A stretch of 64,000 nucleotides of DNA from Flavobacterium sp. ALJ2. GTDB lineage: Bacteria > Bacteroidota > Bacteroidia > Flavobacteriales > Flavobacteriaceae. Both the position numbers and the translations under genes were made by a program. Below, in pieces: positions 25,667 to 35,333 of the stretch. The stretch's first letter is position 1. Each line of letters starts with the position of its first letter. The stretch lies in assembly GCF_015594725.1 (NCBI RefSeq), contig NZ_JADNRC010000006.1:62001-126000 (forward strand). Direction: 5' to 3'. Under the pieces are notes generated by a model, which worked only from the letters and a program-made list of their open reading frames with translations, was not told where the DNA came from and did no database searches.

Positions 25667-26782
25667 ATGTTTACCTCTATGCAAGTTTTAAAATCATTAG
25701 TAGTCGGAAGTTTTTTTCTGTTTTGTTTTTCGAATAGTATTGCCCAAGAACTAAAACCTGGATTTGATAAAGCAGAATATAGAGAGTTAATATATATTGC
25801 TACTCAATCGACAGAATCTCCTGAAAAGGCAAAATTAATTCCTCAGCCAGAGCACTCAAAATTAGTGTATAGAAGTAAGCCAATAGGATTGGATAATCTT
25901 TGGGAATTATGGCTAAAAGATGAAAACACAGCAGTATTATGTACAAGAGGAACTACTGAAAAAGGAGAAAGTTGGCTTGCCAATCTTTATTCAGCAATGA
26001 CTCCTGCTAAAGGAGAATTAAAAATTTCGAATTCAGATACTTTTCAATACGAATTATCTACAAATAAAGATGCAGCAGTTCATACAGGTTATCTGTTAAG
26101 TACAGCCTTTATTTCTAAAGAAATGCTTCCAAAGATTGATTCCTGTTATAATTCGGGAATTAAAAATTTCATAATTATGGGGCATAGTCAAGGTGGAGGT
26201 ATAAGCTATTTACTTACGGCTCATTTTTATAGTTTACAAAGCAAAGGTAAACTACCTGTCGATATTCGTTTTAAAACATATTGTAGTGCTGCGCCAAAAC
26301 CAGGTAATTTATATTTTGCATATGATTATGAGCGTAAAACTCAAAATGGCTGGGCATTTAATGTAGTAAGCGCTGCAGATTGGGTACCTCAAACCCCTTT
26401 TTCTGTTGAAACGCCAGAAGATTTGCCAATAGTAAGTCCAATTCCATTAGTAGAAGAAACGATTAAAAATCAGCCTTTTTTTAAGAGAATGTTTTTAAAT
26501 ATGGTTTATGGAAAACTAACAAATCCATCACGTAAAACCGTTAAGACGTACCATAAATTATTAGGAAAAGAAATGGCGAAAAGAGTCAATAAATTCTTGC
26601 CTGAATTTGTACCACCTCCGTTGTATAACAGTAATAATTATGAGAGAACAGGAAATACTATTGTTCTATATCCCAATCCCAATGATGCAAATTATTATGA
26701 AAAATTTCCAAACAATACAAAGGACATAATGATGCATCATTCATTTCCTCCTTATTTATATCTTTTAAATCAATTAGAGTGA
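25667..26782 (+). CDS. Secreted class 3-type lipase
   Basis: 371 residues (the ATG at 25679, MQVLKSLVV, is an alternative start) with a signal peptide ending SNSIAQ|E, so the mature enzyme is exported. The alpha/beta-hydrolase nucleophile elbow is MGHSQGGG with Ser174; Asp in SAADWVPQ and His in MMHHSFPPYL are plausible remaining triad residues. The order and the RGTTEKG oxyanion-region segment near 95 fit lipase class 3. It probably hydrolyses an extracellular or envelope ester. Single gene, no partner. Confidence 0.86.
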   Translation: MFTSMQVLKSLVVGSFFLFCFSNSIAQELKPGFDKAEYRELIYIATQSTESPEKAKLIPQPEHSKLVYRSKPIGLDNLWELWLKDENTAVLCTRGTTEKGESWLANLYSAMTPAKGELKISNSDTFQYELSTNKDAAVHTGYLLSTAFISKEMLPKIDSCYNSGIKNFIIMGHSQGGGISYLLTAHFYSLQSKGKLPVDIRFKTYCSAAPKPGNLYFAYDYERKTQNGWAFNVVSAADWVPQTPFSVETPEDLPIVSPIPLVEETIKNQPFFKRMFLNMVYGKLTNPSRKTVKTYHKLLGKEMAKRVNKFLPEFVPPPLYNSNNYERTGNTIVLYPNPNDANYYEKFPNNTKDIMMHHSFPPYLYLLNQLE

Positions 26783-26925
26783 TTTTTATGTGAGATGTGA
26801 ATATGAGAAGTAAGAAGTGAAATAGAGGTTAATTACAAAGAATTAAGCAAAGATTTTAAACTTCTTTTAATTAGTTTATTGCGTGTATTAATAGCAAATG
26901 TTACTGTAAACTGAGACTGTAAACT

Positions 26926-26960
26926 GTCCTTCGACTCCGCTCAGGATAGCACAGCGACTG
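26926..26960. repeat. GC-rich REP-like element
   Basis: GTCCTTCGACTCCGCTCAGG and the following ATAGCACAGCGACTG are markedly richer in GC than the flanks. The CTTCGACTCCGCTCAG core recurs as an intergenic repeat in many Bacteroidota genomes (from memory). It is preceded by a duplicated ACTGTAAACTGAG-type stretch. Confidence 0.5.
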
Positions 26961-26992
26961 AAACTGAAACCTCAAATTTATTAGTAAAAAAA

Positions 26993-27262
26993 TTAGTTGG
27001 AAATAATTTGATAAGCACACCTTCTGTCGCCTCCAATTATATGGCTAACACGGTTAATTATAACTTCTTTTCCTAATACAGATCTAAATGTATTTAATTC
27101 TGAAGCGCAAAAACCTTGGCATATTTTAGCAGCTGCACAAATAGGGCAGTGGTTTTCGACCAAAAGATAGCCCTCATCATTTTTCTAGTATTCGGACATA
27201 CAACCTTCTCTGTTTCTTATTTCGACAAGTTTTTGTAATAAGGTTCTTTTTGAAAATTCTAT
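26993..27262 (-). pseudogene. Remnant of a SufR-like iron-sulfur winged-helix regulator
   Basis: Minus-strand translation gives EFSKRTLLQKLVEIRNREGC, an in-frame stop, then NDEGYLLVENHCPICAAAKI, CQGFCASELNTFRSVLG and a terminal RRCAYQIISN. The spaced cysteines (CPIC, CQGFC, RRC) are the Fe-S ligands of the SufR/DeoR-like regulator family. The N-terminal DNA-binding half is missing, cut off where the TolC-like remnant begins on the other strand. Confidence 0.75.
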
Positions 27263-27852
27263 TATTAATGGGGGAGCAGTTGTTCAGAGTGAAGCCAATT
27301 TTTATGAAGCTGAATTAGCTATTCCGGATATCGAACAAAAGATAACCGAAAACGAACATGCTTTATGCGTACTTCTGGCTATATCTCCAACTAAGATTGA
27401 ACGTAGTTCCCTAGAACAACAAAAACTTGTTTATGATTTAAAAATTGGAGTTCCAATATAACTTCTTGCCAATAGACCAGATGTACAACAAGCCGATCTT
27501 CAATAAATGAATCAATAAGGCAAGATTAGCTACAGCATTGTCTTTGCAAAAAGAGGCGCTGTATAATTTTGAACTTTCGATGCTAAAGGCTAGTGAAGAA
27601 GTTTCGAATGCAATGTCTAAATATGAGAATGCCGTTTTAAAAGAAGAAAAGAGAAAGAAACAACTAGAAGCTTTATTTAAAGCAGTAGATTTTAATAAAG
27701 AATTATTAAATAATTCTACAAAAAATTATACCGATGTACTAACAGCGGAACAAAATTTGCTTAATGCGCAATTAAGAGGAATTGATGGTCAAAGTCAGAA
27801 ACTGCATGCAGTTGTAAACTTATACCGTGCCCTTGGAGGTGGCTGGAATTAA
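27262..27852 (+). pseudogene. Remnant of an outer-membrane efflux channel (TolC/OprM family)
   Basis: The plus strand reads INGGAVVQSEANFYEAELAI, IERSSLEQQKL, a stop, LLANRPDVQQADLQ, more stops, then an open C-terminal part (27538-27852) with LYNFELSMLKASEEVSNAMS, NYTDVLTAEQNLLNAQLRGI and the family ending LYRALGGGWN. These are conserved blocks of RND-pump outer-membrane factors. The N-terminal half and a middle part are gone. An intact paralogue lies at 33043-34476. Confidence 0.85.
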
Positions 27853-27878
27853 TTTAAAAAAAATTAAAGAAAAGTAAT

Positions 27879-27911
27879 AAAGCCCAATTCTAATTTATAG
27901 AGTTGGGTTTT
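27879..27911 (+). terminator. Terminator after the TolC-like pseudogene
   Basis: AAAGCCCAATTCT pairs with AGAGTTGGGTTTT (two G-U pairs) around a short loop, 27 bp after the pseudogene stop. A similar stem is at 50779. Confidence 0.7.
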
Positions 27912-28192
27912 GGTTATAAATCAATTATGAACGTTGTTCTTAAAACAAAGATGCGAGCGAGGCTTCTCATTATATTTCTTGAATCGATAGAGTTAAACGC
28001 AATTTTTTTTGTAAAATATAATTCTTATTATATTAATAAAAAAGGATAAAAAGCATTCTTTTGATTCCTATTTATAAAAATTTTACATTTAGATTACATG
28101 ATTAAATGATTGGTAATCAAAAGAAAACGTTTTCGATGGCATTTACTTGTTAAAGCCTAGTGAAATTTCTTTTTTTGTTTCAATACTTTGTT
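27912..28192. other. Intergenic region before the RND-associated gene cluster
   Basis: AT-rich, with no ORF or structure that I can support apart from the promoter element at its right end. Confidence 0.4.
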
Positions 28193-28200
28193 TACTTTTG
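28193..28200 (+). promoter_or_regulatory. -7 element immediately before a start codon
   Basis: TACTTTTG matches TAnnTTTG and ends 7 bp before the ATG at 28208, predicting a leaderless or nearly leaderless transcript. Confidence 0.45.
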
Positions 28201-28207
28201 ACGCCAA

Positions 28208-28591
28208 ATGAGAAAACTGATTGTGTTATTTGTTTATTTAGGATTGCTTCTGCTAGGCGGAGGACAATACCTTAATGCGGGTACACATCAAAATTCTAAT
28301 TCTCATAGTTTAGAGAAAAAACACCGAGTAAAATTTACGAATCAAGATTCTGGTAACTCATTAATTGAGGATGCTTATTTAGATATCGACGAGGAGCATC
28401 TTGGTGGTGACATCAAAGATGGGATTTCGGATAAACTTTTTGCTGGAAATTATAGCTTATTAGATAATTGGTACCTGACAATCTCATGTCAATCACTTTT
28501 AAACCATTGTCATAAGAATTTCAAAATCTTCACGCCATTTTGTGGCCAAACTAATCCTATTTATATTACTCAACGAGTATTAAGAATCTGA
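28208..28591 (+). CDS. Hypothetical exported protein upstream of an RND pump
   Basis: 127 residues with an N-terminal signal peptide (MRKLIVLFVYLGLLLLGGGQ) followed by a polar region and a C-terminal portion with conserved-looking cysteines (ISCQSLLNHCHK, FTPFCGQ). It precedes the efflux operon in the same direction by 175 bp. I do not recognise a named family; export to the envelope is likely. A link to the pump is possible but unproven. Confidence 0.65.
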   Translation: MRKLIVLFVYLGLLLLGGGQYLNAGTHQNSNSHSLEKKHRVKFTNQDSGNSLIEDAYLDIDEEHLGGDIKDGISDKLFAGNYSLLDNWYLTISCQSLLNHCHKNFKIFTPFCGQTNPIYITQRVLRI

Positions 28592-28766
28592 TAAACGAGA
28601 TACATCGGTTACCTAAAGTGTAATGATGCATATCTTGTGGTTGTATATTAAACTTACATCTTCTCGTATGACTGTTCGTACATAACTATGGCTACTGATG
28701 TTTTTTTACATCTAAAGGAATCCTTGCATTCCAAGCATTCAATCGCTTAATTACCATTTTTATACC

Positions 28767-29849
28767 ATGAAGAGAATAGTCGTTTTAACGGGCGTTATTG
28801 CCTTGTTGTACCTTACAAGTTGTACAACTAAAAAAGAAGAAAAAGAAGAAGCTGAAAAATTTACAGTGACCAACCCTGCAAAAATTGATACTTCATTTAC
28901 CAAGGAGTATGTCTCGCAGATAAAATCGGTACGAAACATAGAAATTCGAGCACAAGAAAAAGGGTTCTTGCAAAACATTTATGTTGATGAAGGTCAATTT
29001 GTAAAAGCAGGACAGGTGTTGTTTAGAATTCAACCTAAAATGTACGAAGCAGAGTTGCTTAAAGCTCAAGCAGAGCAAAAATCTGCGGAAATAGAATTGC
29101 AAAACACAAAAACATTAGTTGAGAAAGACATTGTTTCAAAAAACGAACAAGCAGTCGCTTTGTCTAAACTTCAGGCTGCAAAAGCTGAAGTTGCATTGGC
29201 AAAACTTCATTTATCATTCACAGAAATTAGAGCTCCCTTTGATGGAACAATCGACCGTATCCCATTAAAACTAGGAAGTCTTATTGAGGAAGGAGAACTA
29301 TTGACGAGCCTTTCAGATAACAGTCAGATGTTTGCCTATTTTAATGTGTCAGAACCAGAGTATTTACAATATCAAACTGATGTGAAAGATCGTGCAGAAA
29401 CTAAAGTTAGTTTGCTTTTAGCCAATGGACAAGTTTTTAAGGAAAAGGGAAATGTAGAATTAATAGAAAGTGAATTTAATAACGAAACAGGAAATATCGC
29501 CTTTAGAGCAAGATTCCCTAACTCAGATAAATTGCTTAGAAATGGAGAAACAGGTCAGGTTCAAATGTTAGTGCCTCTTAAAAATGCTATTGTCATTCCG
29601 CAAAAAGCAACTTACGAAATTCAAGATAAAAAATATGTTTTCGTTATAGATAAAAATAATAAAGTGAGCTCAAAAGAGATCACTATTACAGGTGAAATTC
29701 CAGATTTATATGTGATTAGCAGTGGACTTACTGAAAATGATAAAATTTTATTAGAAGGAGTTCAGAAAGTAAAAGAGAATGACAAAATTAAATATGAATT
29801 CCAATCTCCTAAAGCAGTGTTGAATAATTTACGCTTAAAAGCAGAGTAG
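28767..29849 (+). CDS. RND efflux periplasmic adaptor subunit (MexA/AcrA family)
   Basis: 360 residues. A lipoprotein signal ends at Cys19 (LLYLTSCTTK), anchoring it in the membrane. The membrane-fusion-protein order is present: a first lipoyl half (IEIRAQEKGFLQNIYVDEGQ), an alpha-hairpin (about 95-150), the second lipoyl half FTEIRAPFDGTIDRIPLKLG and beta-barrel segments. It bridges the RND pump encoded 33 bp downstream and the outer-membrane channel. Confidence 0.94.
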   Translation: MKRIVVLTGVIALLYLTSCTTKKEEKEEAEKFTVTNPAKIDTSFTKEYVSQIKSVRNIEIRAQEKGFLQNIYVDEGQFVKAGQVLFRIQPKMYEAELLKAQAEQKSAEIELQNTKTLVEKDIVSKNEQAVALSKLQAAKAEVALAKLHLSFTEIRAPFDGTIDRIPLKLGSLIEEGELLTSLSDNSQMFAYFNVSEPEYLQYQTDVKDRAETKVSLLLANGQVFKEKGNVELIESEFNNETGNIAFRARFPNSDKLLRNGETGQVQMLVPLKNAIVIPQKATYEIQDKKYVFVIDKNNKVSSKEITITGEIPDLYVISSGLTENDKILLEGVQKVKENDKIKYEFQSPKAVLNNLRLKAE

Positions 29850-29882
29850 GTTTAATTGGCTTAATCATTAAAAAAATATAAA

Positions 29883-32800
29883 ATGTTTAATAAATTTATT
29901 CAAAGACCTGTACTGTCGATAGTGATATCGCTGATAATTGTCTTTTTAGGAGTGTTGTCGGTACTAAATTTACCGATTACCCAGTTCCCTTCCATTTCTC
30001 CTCCGATGGTAAATGTTACAGCAGATTACCCTGGATCTAATGGAGAATTGATGATTAAATCTGTAGTTATTCCTTTAGAAAGAGCTTTAAACGGAGTTCC
30101 GGGAATGAAATATATGACCTCTGATGCTGGAAATGATGGAGAAGCGAGTATTCAAGTAGTATTTAACTTGGGTACCGATCCTAACCAAGCAGCAATTAAC
30201 GTTCAGAACCGTGTAGCTTCGGTTACTAATAAGTTACCGCCATTAGTGGTAAGAGAAGGGGTAAAAATTACTCGTGAAGTTCCTAGTATGTTGATGTATG
30301 TGAATCTTTATAGTACGGATAAAAATACCGACATGAAGTTTCTGTACAATTATGCAGATATTAATGTGTTATCAGAACTTAAAAGAGTTAACGGTATTGG
30401 ATCAGGAGATATTTTAGGAACACGTGAATATGCAATGCGTATTTGGCTTAAACCAGATCGTATGCTGGCTTATAAAATATCGGCTGATGAAGTAATGGAA
30501 GCTTTATCAAGTCAAAGTTTAGAGGCTTCACCTGGTAAAACAGGGGAAAGTTCTGGTAAACGTTCACAAGCATTTGAATATGTGTTGAAATATTCGGGAC
30601 GTTTTACTACCAAAGAACAATATGAAAATATAGTAGTAAGATCTACTAGTGATGGAGAGCTTTTGCGTTTGAAAGATGTTGCTAAAGTGGAATTTGGTAG
30701 CTCAATGTATGATATTTATTCCAATTTAAATGGTAAGCCATCAGCAGCTATAGTACTGAAACAATCATTCGGAAGTAATGCAAATCAGGTTATTGCGGAT
30801 GTAAAAGCTAAATTAGAAACTATTAAGAAAAAATTTCCAAAAGGAATGGACTATGAAATTTCATATGACGTTTCTAAATTCTTGGATGCATCTATCGAAA
30901 AAGTAATTCACACGCTGATTGAAGCTTTTATTTTGGTAGGATTGGTTGTGTTTCTTTTCTTAGGAGATTGGCGTTCTACGATTATCCCTGCAATTGCAGT
31001 ACCAGTTTCTTTGATTGGAACTTTTATTTTCATGACATTCTTCGATATTTCATTGAACTTAATTACATTATTTGCTTTGGTTCTAGCTATCGGAGTCGTC
31101 GTCGATGATGCTATTGTGGTTATTGAAGCTGTCCACGCCAAGATGGAAGAAGAGCATCTTTCTCCACTTAAAGCAACTAAAAAAGCAATGCATGAAATTG
31201 CTGGTGCAATTATCGCTATTACATTTTTGATGGCTGCTGTATTTATTCCAGTTGCATTTATGTCAGGCCCTGTTGGAGTTTTTTACAGACAGTTTTCGAT
31301 TACAATGGCAACGGCTATTATACTTTCAGGAATTGTTGCATTAACATTGACACCAGCACTTTGTGCGATGATGTTGAAAAATAATCATGGTAAACCTAAA
31401 AAGAAAACACCTGTAAATAAATTCATAGATGGTTTTAACAACAAGTTTAACTTAGCACAAGGCAAATACCAAAATGTATTGGAGAAAATTGTAAACAGAA
31501 GAGCTGTTACAATTATTGCACTTTTGGGTTTTTGTGCGGGAACATGGTTAATTAGCAGTACGGTTCCTTCAGGATTTATCCCAAATGAAGATCAAGGTAT
31601 GTTTTATGCTATCATTCAAACACCTCCAGGTTCATCATTAGAAAGAACCAATAATATTGCTGAGAAATTGCAAAAAATAGCAGAAACAATAGATGGAGTA
31701 AAATCAGTTTCTTCATTAGCAGGTTATGAAATTTTGACAGAAGGTACAGGATCTAATGCAGGAACATGTTTGATTAACCTTAAAGACTGGAATGATAGAA
31801 AAGAATCTGTTCAAGAGGTTATGACAGAATTGGAAGAGAAATCGAAAGATATTCCGGGTGCTAATATTGAGTTTTTCCAACCACCAGCAGTACCAGGATA
31901 TGGAGCAGCAGGAGGATTTGAACTTCGCTTGTTAGACAAAACAGGTTCTGGTGATTTCAAAAAAATGGAAGCTGTTAATAAAGAATTTGTAGAAGAATTG
32001 AATAAGCAACCTGAGTTATCTAACGTATTTAGCTTCTTTAGTGCTAGTTTTCCTCAGTACATGATGAAAGTTGACAATGATTTGGCACAACAAAAAGGAA
32101 TTTCTATCGAAAATGCGATGAATACTTTGTCAACTCTTGTGGGAAGTAACTACGAAATTAGCTTTATTAAATACGGAATTAATTATAAAGTAATCGTTCA
32201 GGCAGCTCCTGAATATCGTGCACAGCCAGATGATATCTTAAAGCTCTATGTGAAAAATAATCATGACGAAATGGTTCCTTTTTCTGCTTTTATGAAATTA
32301 GAAAAAGTATATGGTCTTTCAGAAATCACAAGACATAATATGTATAATTCTACCGAAATTAGTGGTGGTGCAGCTCCGGGATATAGTAGTGGTACCGCTA
32401 TTAAGGTGATTCAGGAAGTGGCAGCCAAAAAATTACCTAGAGGCTATGATATTGATTGGGCTGGTATTTCTGCCGATGAAGTTGCTCAAGGGAATCAAGC
32501 AATTTGGGTTTTCCTTATCTGTTTAGGTTTTGTGTATTTAGTACTAGCAGCACAATACGAAAGTTTCATTTTGCCATTATCAGTAATTCTTTCTTTACCA
32601 GCAGGTATTTTTGGTGCATTCCTTTTACTTAAGTTAACCGGATTAGAAAATAATATTTATGCTCAGGTGGCTATGGTAATGCTTATTGGTTTACTGGGTA
32701 AAAATGCGGTATTAATCGTAGAATTTGCCATACAAAGGCATGCTGCCGGTAAATCAGTTTTTGAAGCGGCTTTAGAAGGTTCAAAAGCGCGTTTTCGTCC

Positions 32801-33050
32801 AATCTTAATGACATCATTTGCATTTATAGCAGGACTACTACCGCTAGCATTTGCTTCAGGTCCAGGTAAAATTGGTAACAGAACCATTGGTACAGCAGCA
32901 GCAGGAGGAATGCTTATTGGAACTATTTGTGGGGTATTTATTATTCCAGGATTGTATTATATTTTCGCTAGAATCGCTGAAAAACACAAACTGGTTAAGC
33001 ATGAAGAAGAAAATCCATTAACAGAAGAAATTGATAACAATCATGTATAA
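29883..33050 (+). CDS. RND multidrug efflux permease (HAE1, AcrB/MexB family)
   Basis: 1055 residues, the usual length. It begins MFNKFIQRPVLSIVISLIIV as HAE1 pumps do, has two large periplasmic loops, and carries the proton-relay Asp pair in TM4 (AIGVVVDDAIVVIEAVHAKM). Other signatures are FIPVAFMSGPVGVFYRQFSI and GLLGKNAVLIVEFA. It exports hydrophobic toxins or drugs across the outer membrane together with its adaptor and channel. The substrate range is unknown; no local regulator is present. Confidence 0.97.
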   Translation: MFNKFIQRPVLSIVISLIIVFLGVLSVLNLPITQFPSISPPMVNVTADYPGSNGELMIKSVVIPLERALNGVPGMKYMTSDAGNDGEASIQVVFNLGTDPNQAAINVQNRVASVTNKLPPLVVREGVKITREVPSMLMYVNLYSTDKNTDMKFLYNYADINVLSELKRVNGIGSGDILGTREYAMRIWLKPDRMLAYKISADEVMEALSSQSLEASPGKTGESSGKRSQAFEYVLKYSGRFTTKEQYENIVVRSTSDGELLRLKDVAKVEFGSSMYDIYSNLNGKPSAAIVLKQSFGSNANQVIADVKAKLETIKKKFPKGMDYEISYDVSKFLDASIEKVIHTLIEAFILVGLVVFLFLGDWRSTIIPAIAVPVSLIGTFIFMTFFDISLNLITLFALVLAIGVVVDDAIVVIEAVHAKMEEEHLSPLKATKKAMHEIAGAIIAITFLMAAVFIPVAFMSGPVGVFYRQFSITMATAIILSGIVALTLTPALCAMMLKNNHGKPKKKTPVNKFIDGFNNKFNLAQGKYQNVLEKIVNRRAVTIIALLGFCAGTWLISSTVPSGFIPNEDQGMFYAIIQTPPGSSLERTNNIAEKLQKIAETIDGVKSVSSLAGYEILTEGTGSNAGTCLINLKDWNDRKESVQEVMTELEEKSKDIPGANIEFFQPPAVPGYGAAGGFELRLLDKTGSGDFKKMEAVNKEFVEELNKQPELSNVFSFFSASFPQYMMKVDNDLAQQKGISIENAMNTLSTLVGSNYEISFIKYGINYKVIVQAAPEYRAQPDDILKLYVKNNHDEMVPFSAFMKLEKVYGLSEITRHNMYNSTEISGGAAPGYSSGTAIKVIQEVAAKKLPRGYDIDWAGISADEVAQGNQAIWVFLICLGFVYLVLAAQYESFILPLSVILSLPAGIFGAFLLLKLTGLENNIYAQVAMVMLIGLLGKNAVLIVEFAIQRHAAGKSVFEAALEGSKARFRPILMTSFAFIAGLLPLAFASGPGKIGNRTIGTAAAGGMLIGTICGVFIIPGLYYIFARIAEKHKLVKHEEENPLTEEIDNNHV

Positions 33051-34476
33051 AATCAAATTATATAAATATAGTATTGTTTTGGGGCTATGTCTTGTTGTAG
33101 TAAGTTGTAAAACTCCGCAAACAGTAGCAGAAACCCCAAAGAATCCAATTCCAGAGTCTTTTGGAAGTAGTAAGGATACGGCAAATATGTCGGATATCAA
33201 GTGGAGTAATTATTTTAAAGATAAGAATCTTGTTGCTTTAATTGATACTGCATTAAAAAATAATCAGGAATTAAATATTACTTTACAGGAAATCGCAATT
33301 GCGAAAAATGATATTCGTGTTAGAAAAGGTGCGTTATTACCTACAGTAGGTGTACGTGCTGGAGCAGGAGTAGAAAAAGTAGGACGCTATACAAGCCAAG
33401 GTGCTGGTGATGCAAGTACAGAGATTAAACCTGGCAAAGAAATGCCTGATCCATTAGGTGATTTTACCGTAGCTGCTTATGCAAATTGGGAAGTAGATAT
33501 TTGGAAAAAGCTTCGCAATTCAAAAAAGGCAGCAGTAACTAGATATTTAGCTACTGTAGAAGGGAAGAACTTTGTAATCACGAATTTAATTGCAGAGGTT
33601 GCTGATTCTTATTATGAATTATTGGCTCTAGATAGTCAGTTGGATATTGTAAAACAGACGATTAAGTTGCAAACAAATGCTTTAGAGATTGTAAAAGTTC
33701 AGAAGCAAGCGGCAAGAGCAACAGAATTAGGTGTTCAGAAATTTCAGGCTGAAGTTTTGACGTCAAAAAGTATGGAGTTTGAGATTCTTCAAAAAATAAA
33801 AGAAGCGGAGAATAAAATCAACTTTTTATTAGCTCGCTATCCGCAGGAAATCAAAAGAGATAATACAGATTTCTTGACTTTGTTGCCAGCATCTGTTAAT
33901 TCTGGAATTCCATCACAATTACTAACCAATCGTCCTGATGTTAAACAGGCGGAGTTAGAATTAGTAGCTGCAAAACTAGATGTAAAAGTGGCTCGTGCTG
34001 AATTCTATCCTTCGCTGGATATTTCAGCTGCGATAGGTGTACAGGCATTTAAACCAACTTACCTGTTTACAATGCCAGAGTCATTGCTTTATTCATTTGC
34101 AGGAGATTTGGCAGCGCCATTAATTAATCGTAATGCGATTAAAGCGGAATTTGCAAGTGCAAATGCAAGACAGCTTCAAGCATTATATAATTACGATCGT
34201 ACGGTTTTAAATGCTTATTTAGAAGTATCTAATCAGTTATCTAAAATTGATAACCTACAAAAAGGATATGATCTTAAATCGCAACAAGTAGCCGCTTTAA
34301 ATAGATCAATTGCTATTTCTAATGATTTATTTAAGTCTGCTAGAATTGATTATTTCGAAGTGCTAATGACACAACGTGATGCATTAGAAGCCAAGTTGGA
34401 ACTAATAGACACAAAGAAAGAACAATTGAATGCTGCAGTTTATGTTTATAAGGACTTAGGCGGTGGTTGGAAATAG
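33043..34476 (+). CDS. RND efflux outer-membrane lipoprotein channel (OprM/NodT type)
   Basis: I choose the ATG at 33043 (MYKIKLYKYS), overlapping the pump gene by 8 bp, about 477 residues; an in-frame ATG four codons earlier is possible. The lipobox is LVVVSCKT (Cys22). Two TolC-type repeats follow, with LAANWEVDIWKKLRNS-like and LLTNRPDVKQAELELVAAKL blocks and the conserved ending YKDLGGGWK. Third gene of the operon and intact, unlike its decayed paralogue at 27.3-27.9 kb. Confidence 0.95.
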   Translation: MYKIKLYKYSIVLGLCLVVVSCKTPQTVAETPKNPIPESFGSSKDTANMSDIKWSNYFKDKNLVALIDTALKNNQELNITLQEIAIAKNDIRVRKGALLPTVGVRAGAGVEKVGRYTSQGAGDASTEIKPGKEMPDPLGDFTVAAYANWEVDIWKKLRNSKKAAVTRYLATVEGKNFVITNLIAEVADSYYELLALDSQLDIVKQTIKLQTNALEIVKVQKQAARATELGVQKFQAEVLTSKSMEFEILQKIKEAENKINFLLARYPQEIKRDNTDFLTLLPASVNSGIPSQLLTNRPDVKQAELELVAAKLDVKVARAEFYPSLDISAAIGVQAFKPTYLFTMPESLLYSFAGDLAAPLINRNAIKAEFASANARQLQALYNYDRTVLNAYLEVSNQLSKIDNLQKGYDLKSQQVAALNRSIAISNDLFKSARIDYFEVLMTQRDALEAKLELIDTKKEQLNAAVYVYKDLGGGWK

Positions 34477-34500
34477 AATTCCATTCTGAATTATAAGTGT

Positions 34501-34536
34501 AAAACCTCTTGAAACTTAACTTTCAAGAGGTTTTTT
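34501..34536 (+). terminator. Terminator of the RND operon
   Basis: A perfect 14-bp stem (AAAACCTCTTGAAA with TTTCAAGAGGTTTT), a 6-nt loop and a T run, 24 bp after the last gene of the operon. Confidence 0.88.
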
Positions 34537-34560
34537 ATTAAGTTTATTATCAAAAAAAAA

Positions 34561-35157
34561 TCATACCTTTTTTTTCCAAAAATTCAATATTCCATTGCAA
34601 GCAGATTCTTCTAAATCAAAACTTTCAGGTATTTCTTCCCACGTACTCCAATAGGTAACAAGTCTTGTCCCTTTAGGGGTTTTAGACAATTGTTCTCTTA
34701 CATAATTTGAGTAAGAATGAAATAACTCTTTTTCAGGAAGTATTATCTTATCAATTGGACAGGTAATATCTATGTTTTCATAAAAGGAGTTATAAAAATA
34801 GAAGGCATCATAATCTGAAAAGGAAATCTGATTGATATTCGAATGAATGAATTCAACATTTTTCACATTATGCTTTTCAGCTATTTTTTTAGATACTTTT
34901 ATAAGTGATTCCCTTTGTTCTACTCCATAGAACATTCCTCTTGTAGAAGCTGCACCTACCAAACAAAATTTTCCAACTCCTGCACCTATATCCAATACTT
35001 TTTTATTGGGTCTGTCTACCAGATAATCGGCAGCAGCTTTGGCTATTTCTACAGGAGTCCAATGACGTTCAGAAAGTCTTTTTATACGGGTTGAGTATAG
35101 TTCATTAAATGTACTATCTTCAATATCAATATTTAATCGTAGTTGTTTAAAAATCAT
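34561..35157 (-). CDS. SAM-dependent methyltransferase
   Basis: 198 residues. The class I Rossmann motif I is VLDIGAGVGKFCLVGA near residues 54-69, followed by an acidic strand end GVEQRES and a post-motif NVEFIHSNI. The N-terminal ERHWTPVEIAKAAADYLVD resembles small uncharacterised methyltransferases of Bacteroidota. No substrate domain is visible. It is divergent from the AraC gene at 35334 but not obviously linked to it. Confidence 0.85.
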   Translation of the reverse strand: MIFKQLRLNIDIEDSTFNELYSTRIKRLSERHWTPVEIAKAAADYLVDRPNKKVLDIGAGVGKFCLVGAASTRGMFYGVEQRESLIKVSKKIAEKHNVKNVEFIHSNINQISFSDYDAFYFYNSFYENIDITCPIDKIILPEKELFHSYSNYVREQLSKTPKGTRLVTYWSTWEEIPESFDLEESACNGILNFWKKKV

Positions 35158-35321
35158 TTAATTAGCTGTATATTCTCGATTCAATAAAAAAAGTATAGTT
35201 TTTGTATTTACTATATTCCTTAAGAATCGGTGATTATAAGATAGATATTACTTGGGGTAAAAGGGATTTCGACCAAGATAGTATTAGTTTATGTAATTTC
35301 ATAATTTATGTTTGATTTTCT

Positions 35322-35329
35322 TAACTTTG
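35322..35329 (+). promoter_or_regulatory. -7 element immediately before araC
   Basis: TAACTTTG fits TAnnTTTG and ends four bases before the ATG, again predicting a nearly leaderless mRNA. Confidence 0.45.
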
Positions 35330-35333
35330 CTAC

